A stretch of 33,428 nucleotides of DNA from AC-32 sp038237925 (GTDB lineage Bacteria; Actinomycetota; Thermoleophilia; Gaiellales; Gaiellaceae). This document shows positions 31,031-33,428 of the stretch, piece after piece; position 1 is the stretch's first letter; the number at the start of each line of letters is the position of its first letter. The DNA lies in the NCBI GenBank assembly GCA_038237925.1, contig JBBRYF010000020.1, forward strand, positions 1-33,428. Reading direction: 5' to 3'. Under the pieces are notes generated by a model. It was not told where the DNA came from. It ran no database searches and worked only from the letters and a program-made list of their open reading frames with translations. The position numbers and the translations under genes are program-made.

Positions 31031-31060
31031 TTGCGCCAGCCACTCCAGAAGCGGTAAACT
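31031..31060 (+). promoter_or_regulatory. Probable groES-groEL promoter
   Basis: TTGCGC (31031-31036) and TAAACT (31055-31060) are 18 bases apart, just upstream of the CIRCE palindrome, so the start site would fall inside or beside CIRCE. Confidence 0.55.
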
Positions 31061-31063
31061 CGC

Positions 31064-31090
31064 CTGGCACTCAGAGGTCGAGAGTGCCAG
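31064..31090 (+). promoter_or_regulatory. CIRCE element (HrcA operator)
   Basis: CTGGCACTC, nine bases, GAGTGCCAG: a perfect 9-base inverted repeat matching the CIRCE core (GCACTC-N9-GAGTGC). It lies between the -10 box and groES. In bacteria with this element, the HrcA repressor binds here and is released on heat shock. No hrcA gene is in the window. Confidence 0.93.
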
Positions 31091-31131
31091 ACACTGTCAC
31101 AAAGTCGCAGCAATGCGAAGGGAGGGGCTGG

Positions 31132-31476
31132 ATGAACCTACAGCCACTGGGCGACCGCCTGATTGTCGAAGCCCTCGAAGACGAGGAGACGACGGCGAGC
31201 GGCATCGTCCTGCCCGATACCGCCAAGGAGAAGCCGCAGCGCGGCCGCGTGCTCGCGGTCGGCCCGGGCGCTCGCAACGACAAGGGCGAGCTCGTCCCGC
31301 TGGACGTCGCCGAGGGCGACGAGATCATCTTCTCCAAGTACGGCGGCACGGAGATCAAGCTCGGCACGGACGACGTGCTGGTGCTGCGTGAGTCGGACGT
31401 CCTGGCCAAGGTCACGGGCAGCGGCTCGAAGGGCTCGAAGAAGAAGAAGAAGGAGATGGCCGGCGCCTCCGCCTAG
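31132..31476 (+). CDS. groS: Co-chaperonin GroES with lysine-rich C-terminal extension
   Basis: GroES caps the GroEL ring. The 114-residue product has NLQPLGDRLIVEALEDEETT, the mobile-loop region GIVLPDTAKEKPQRGRV, and the core ending DVLVLRESDVLAKV near residue 94. Most GroES proteins end about here. This one continues with TGSGSKGSKKKKKEMAGASA, including five lysines in a row. The DNA shows GGCTCGAAG twice, then AAG repeats, which suggests slippage. The ATG at 31132 lies four bases after GGGAGGGG. The gene is controlled by CIRCE and is 24 bases upstream of groEL. Confidence 0.97.
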   Translation: MNLQPLGDRLIVEALEDEETTASGIVLPDTAKEKPQRGRVLAVGPGARNDKGELVPLDVAEGDEIIFSKYGGTEIKLGTDDVLVLRESDVLAKVTGSGSKGSKKKKKEMAGASA

Positions 31477-31500
31477 GAGGAGCGGCCGAAGGAGGACTGA

Positions 31501-33123
<1,623 letters not shown>

Positions 33124-33131
33124 CGCGTCTC

Positions 33132-33207
33132 GGGCCGCGCTCCGCGCGGCCCGTTCGCTTCACGGGGGAAACCCGGTTTCCCCCGTGGGCCCCCTCGTCG
33201 GGGTCCA
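33132..33207 (+). repeat. Three stacked hairpins after groEL
   Basis: Three inverted repeats precede the terminator. The first is GGGCCGCGC with its complement around TCC (33132-33152). The second is a perfect 12-pair stem starting CACGGGGGAAAC around CCG (33161-33187). The third is TGGGCCCC/GGGGTCCA with one wobble pair around a 6-base loop (33186-33207). None is followed by a T-run. Confidence 0.65.
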
Positions 33208-33208
33208 C

Positions 33209-33241
33209 AGCAGAAGGGCCGGCCAAGCCGGCCCTTCTGCT
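33209..33241 (+). terminator. Strong terminator of the groES-groEL operon
   Basis: A perfect 15-base-pair stem (left arm AGCAGAAGGGCCGGC) around CAA, with the last T of the stem continuing into TTT (33241-33243). It is the fourth hairpin after groEL and the only one with terminator features. Confidence 0.88.
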
Positions 33242-33279
33242 TTCAAGTGACTGTCACGCTCGCCCACCGGAGCCTTTCG

Positions 33280-33294
33280 TACCATCGACGCGTG
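33280..33294 (+). promoter_or_regulatory. Leaderless promoter of the GFA-family gene
   Basis: TACCAT (33280-33285) ends six bases before the GTG at 33292. Confidence 0.5.
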
Positions 33295-33428
33295 GAGGCG
33301 GGAGTACGCACCGGCGGATGCCTCTGCGGGGCGGTCCGCTACAGCGTGCGCGGTGACCCTGTACACGTCGGGCGCTGCCACTGCGCGGATTGCAGAAAGG
33401 AGTCTGGGAGCGCGTTCATTGTGTATGG
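33292..33428 (+). CDS. GFA-family (glutathione-dependent formaldehyde-activating-like) zinc protein, N-terminal part
   Basis: The gene runs off the right edge after 45 complete codons. From GTG at 33292 the peptide has GGCLCGAVRYSV (C10, C12) and GRCHCADCRKESG (C29, C31, C34), the zinc-binding pattern of the GFA/CENP-V family, whose members form mixed-metal sites of zinc and cysteine. Most family members have no proven glutathione or formaldehyde activity, so only the fold is claimed. It starts six bases after a TACCAT box and 51 bases after the groEL terminator. Confidence 0.85.
   Translation, partial: MEAGVRTGGCLCGAVRYSVRGDPVHVGRCHCADCRKESGSAFIVY

Overview
The window is a GC-rich bacterial chromosome segment with ordinary housekeeping and accessory genes and no sign of phage, plasmid, CRISPR or insertion sequence. 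High GC, frequent GTG/TTG starts, many TANNNT -10 boxes placed 6-9 bases before a start codon (leaderless transcripts), a nuoA-to-J order and a CIRCE-controlled groES-groEL pair suggest an actinomycete-like organism, possibly a deep-branching class such as Thermoleophilia. That placement is inference from style and gene content, not from a marker gene.

Layout. 1-8372 (minus strand): nuoA through nuoJ, the left part of a respiratory complex I operon, with 1-4 base overlaps between most genes. nuoJ runs off the left edge. nuoI carries an in-frame TAG and has lost one cluster cysteine. Two gaps of equal length (97 bases, nuoA-B and nuoH-I) hold copies of the same hairpin element. 8543-12206 (plus): an ErpA-type Fe-S carrier, a small membrane protein, a ferredoxin-NADP reductase, a tiny zinc-ribbon protein and class II fumarase. 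12267-17302 (plus): a secreted subtilisin-like protease and a 1067-residue membrane-anchored beta-propeller protein behind a canonical promoter, closed by a UUCG terminator. 17391-18974 (minus): lipA and a small secreted protein. 19136-24144: a membrane HD-GYP phosphodiesterase, a TMEM175-type channel, a DHA2 drug-efflux protein, lipB coupled to a small membrane protein, and a TetR regulator with a visible operator. 24232-24660: a HIT-family gene broken by three frame changes, in a stretch of lower GC. 24764-28263 (minus): an E1alpha-E1beta-E2 2-oxoacid dehydrogenase operon. 28332-30990: a LURP-one/scramblase-like protein with a zinc-ribbon partner, an ornithine cyclodeaminase-like enzyme, an ASCH protein and a NUDIX hydrolase. 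31055-33241: promoter, CIRCE, groES, groEL and a run of four hairpins ending in a terminator. 33292-33428: the start of a GFA-family protein.

How it fits together. Much of the window serves aerobic energy metabolism: complex I, fumarase, an E1/E2 oxoacid dehydrogenase that needs lipoate, and both enzymes of de novo lipoylation (LipB octanoyl transfer, LipA sulfur insertion). ErpA and the ferredoxin reductase could support the many Fe-S proteins (NuoB, E, F, G, I and LipA). No dihydrolipoyl dehydrogenase (E3) is in the window.

No clear new defence or biosynthetic system was found. The observations most worth following are the lesions in nuoI, the duplicated structured element inside the nuo operon, the CTG start of nuoC, the widespread leaderless promoter architecture, the micro-hairpins that follow several stop codons, the overlapping palindromes between the HD-GYP gene and the secreted-protein gene, and the decayed HIT gene.
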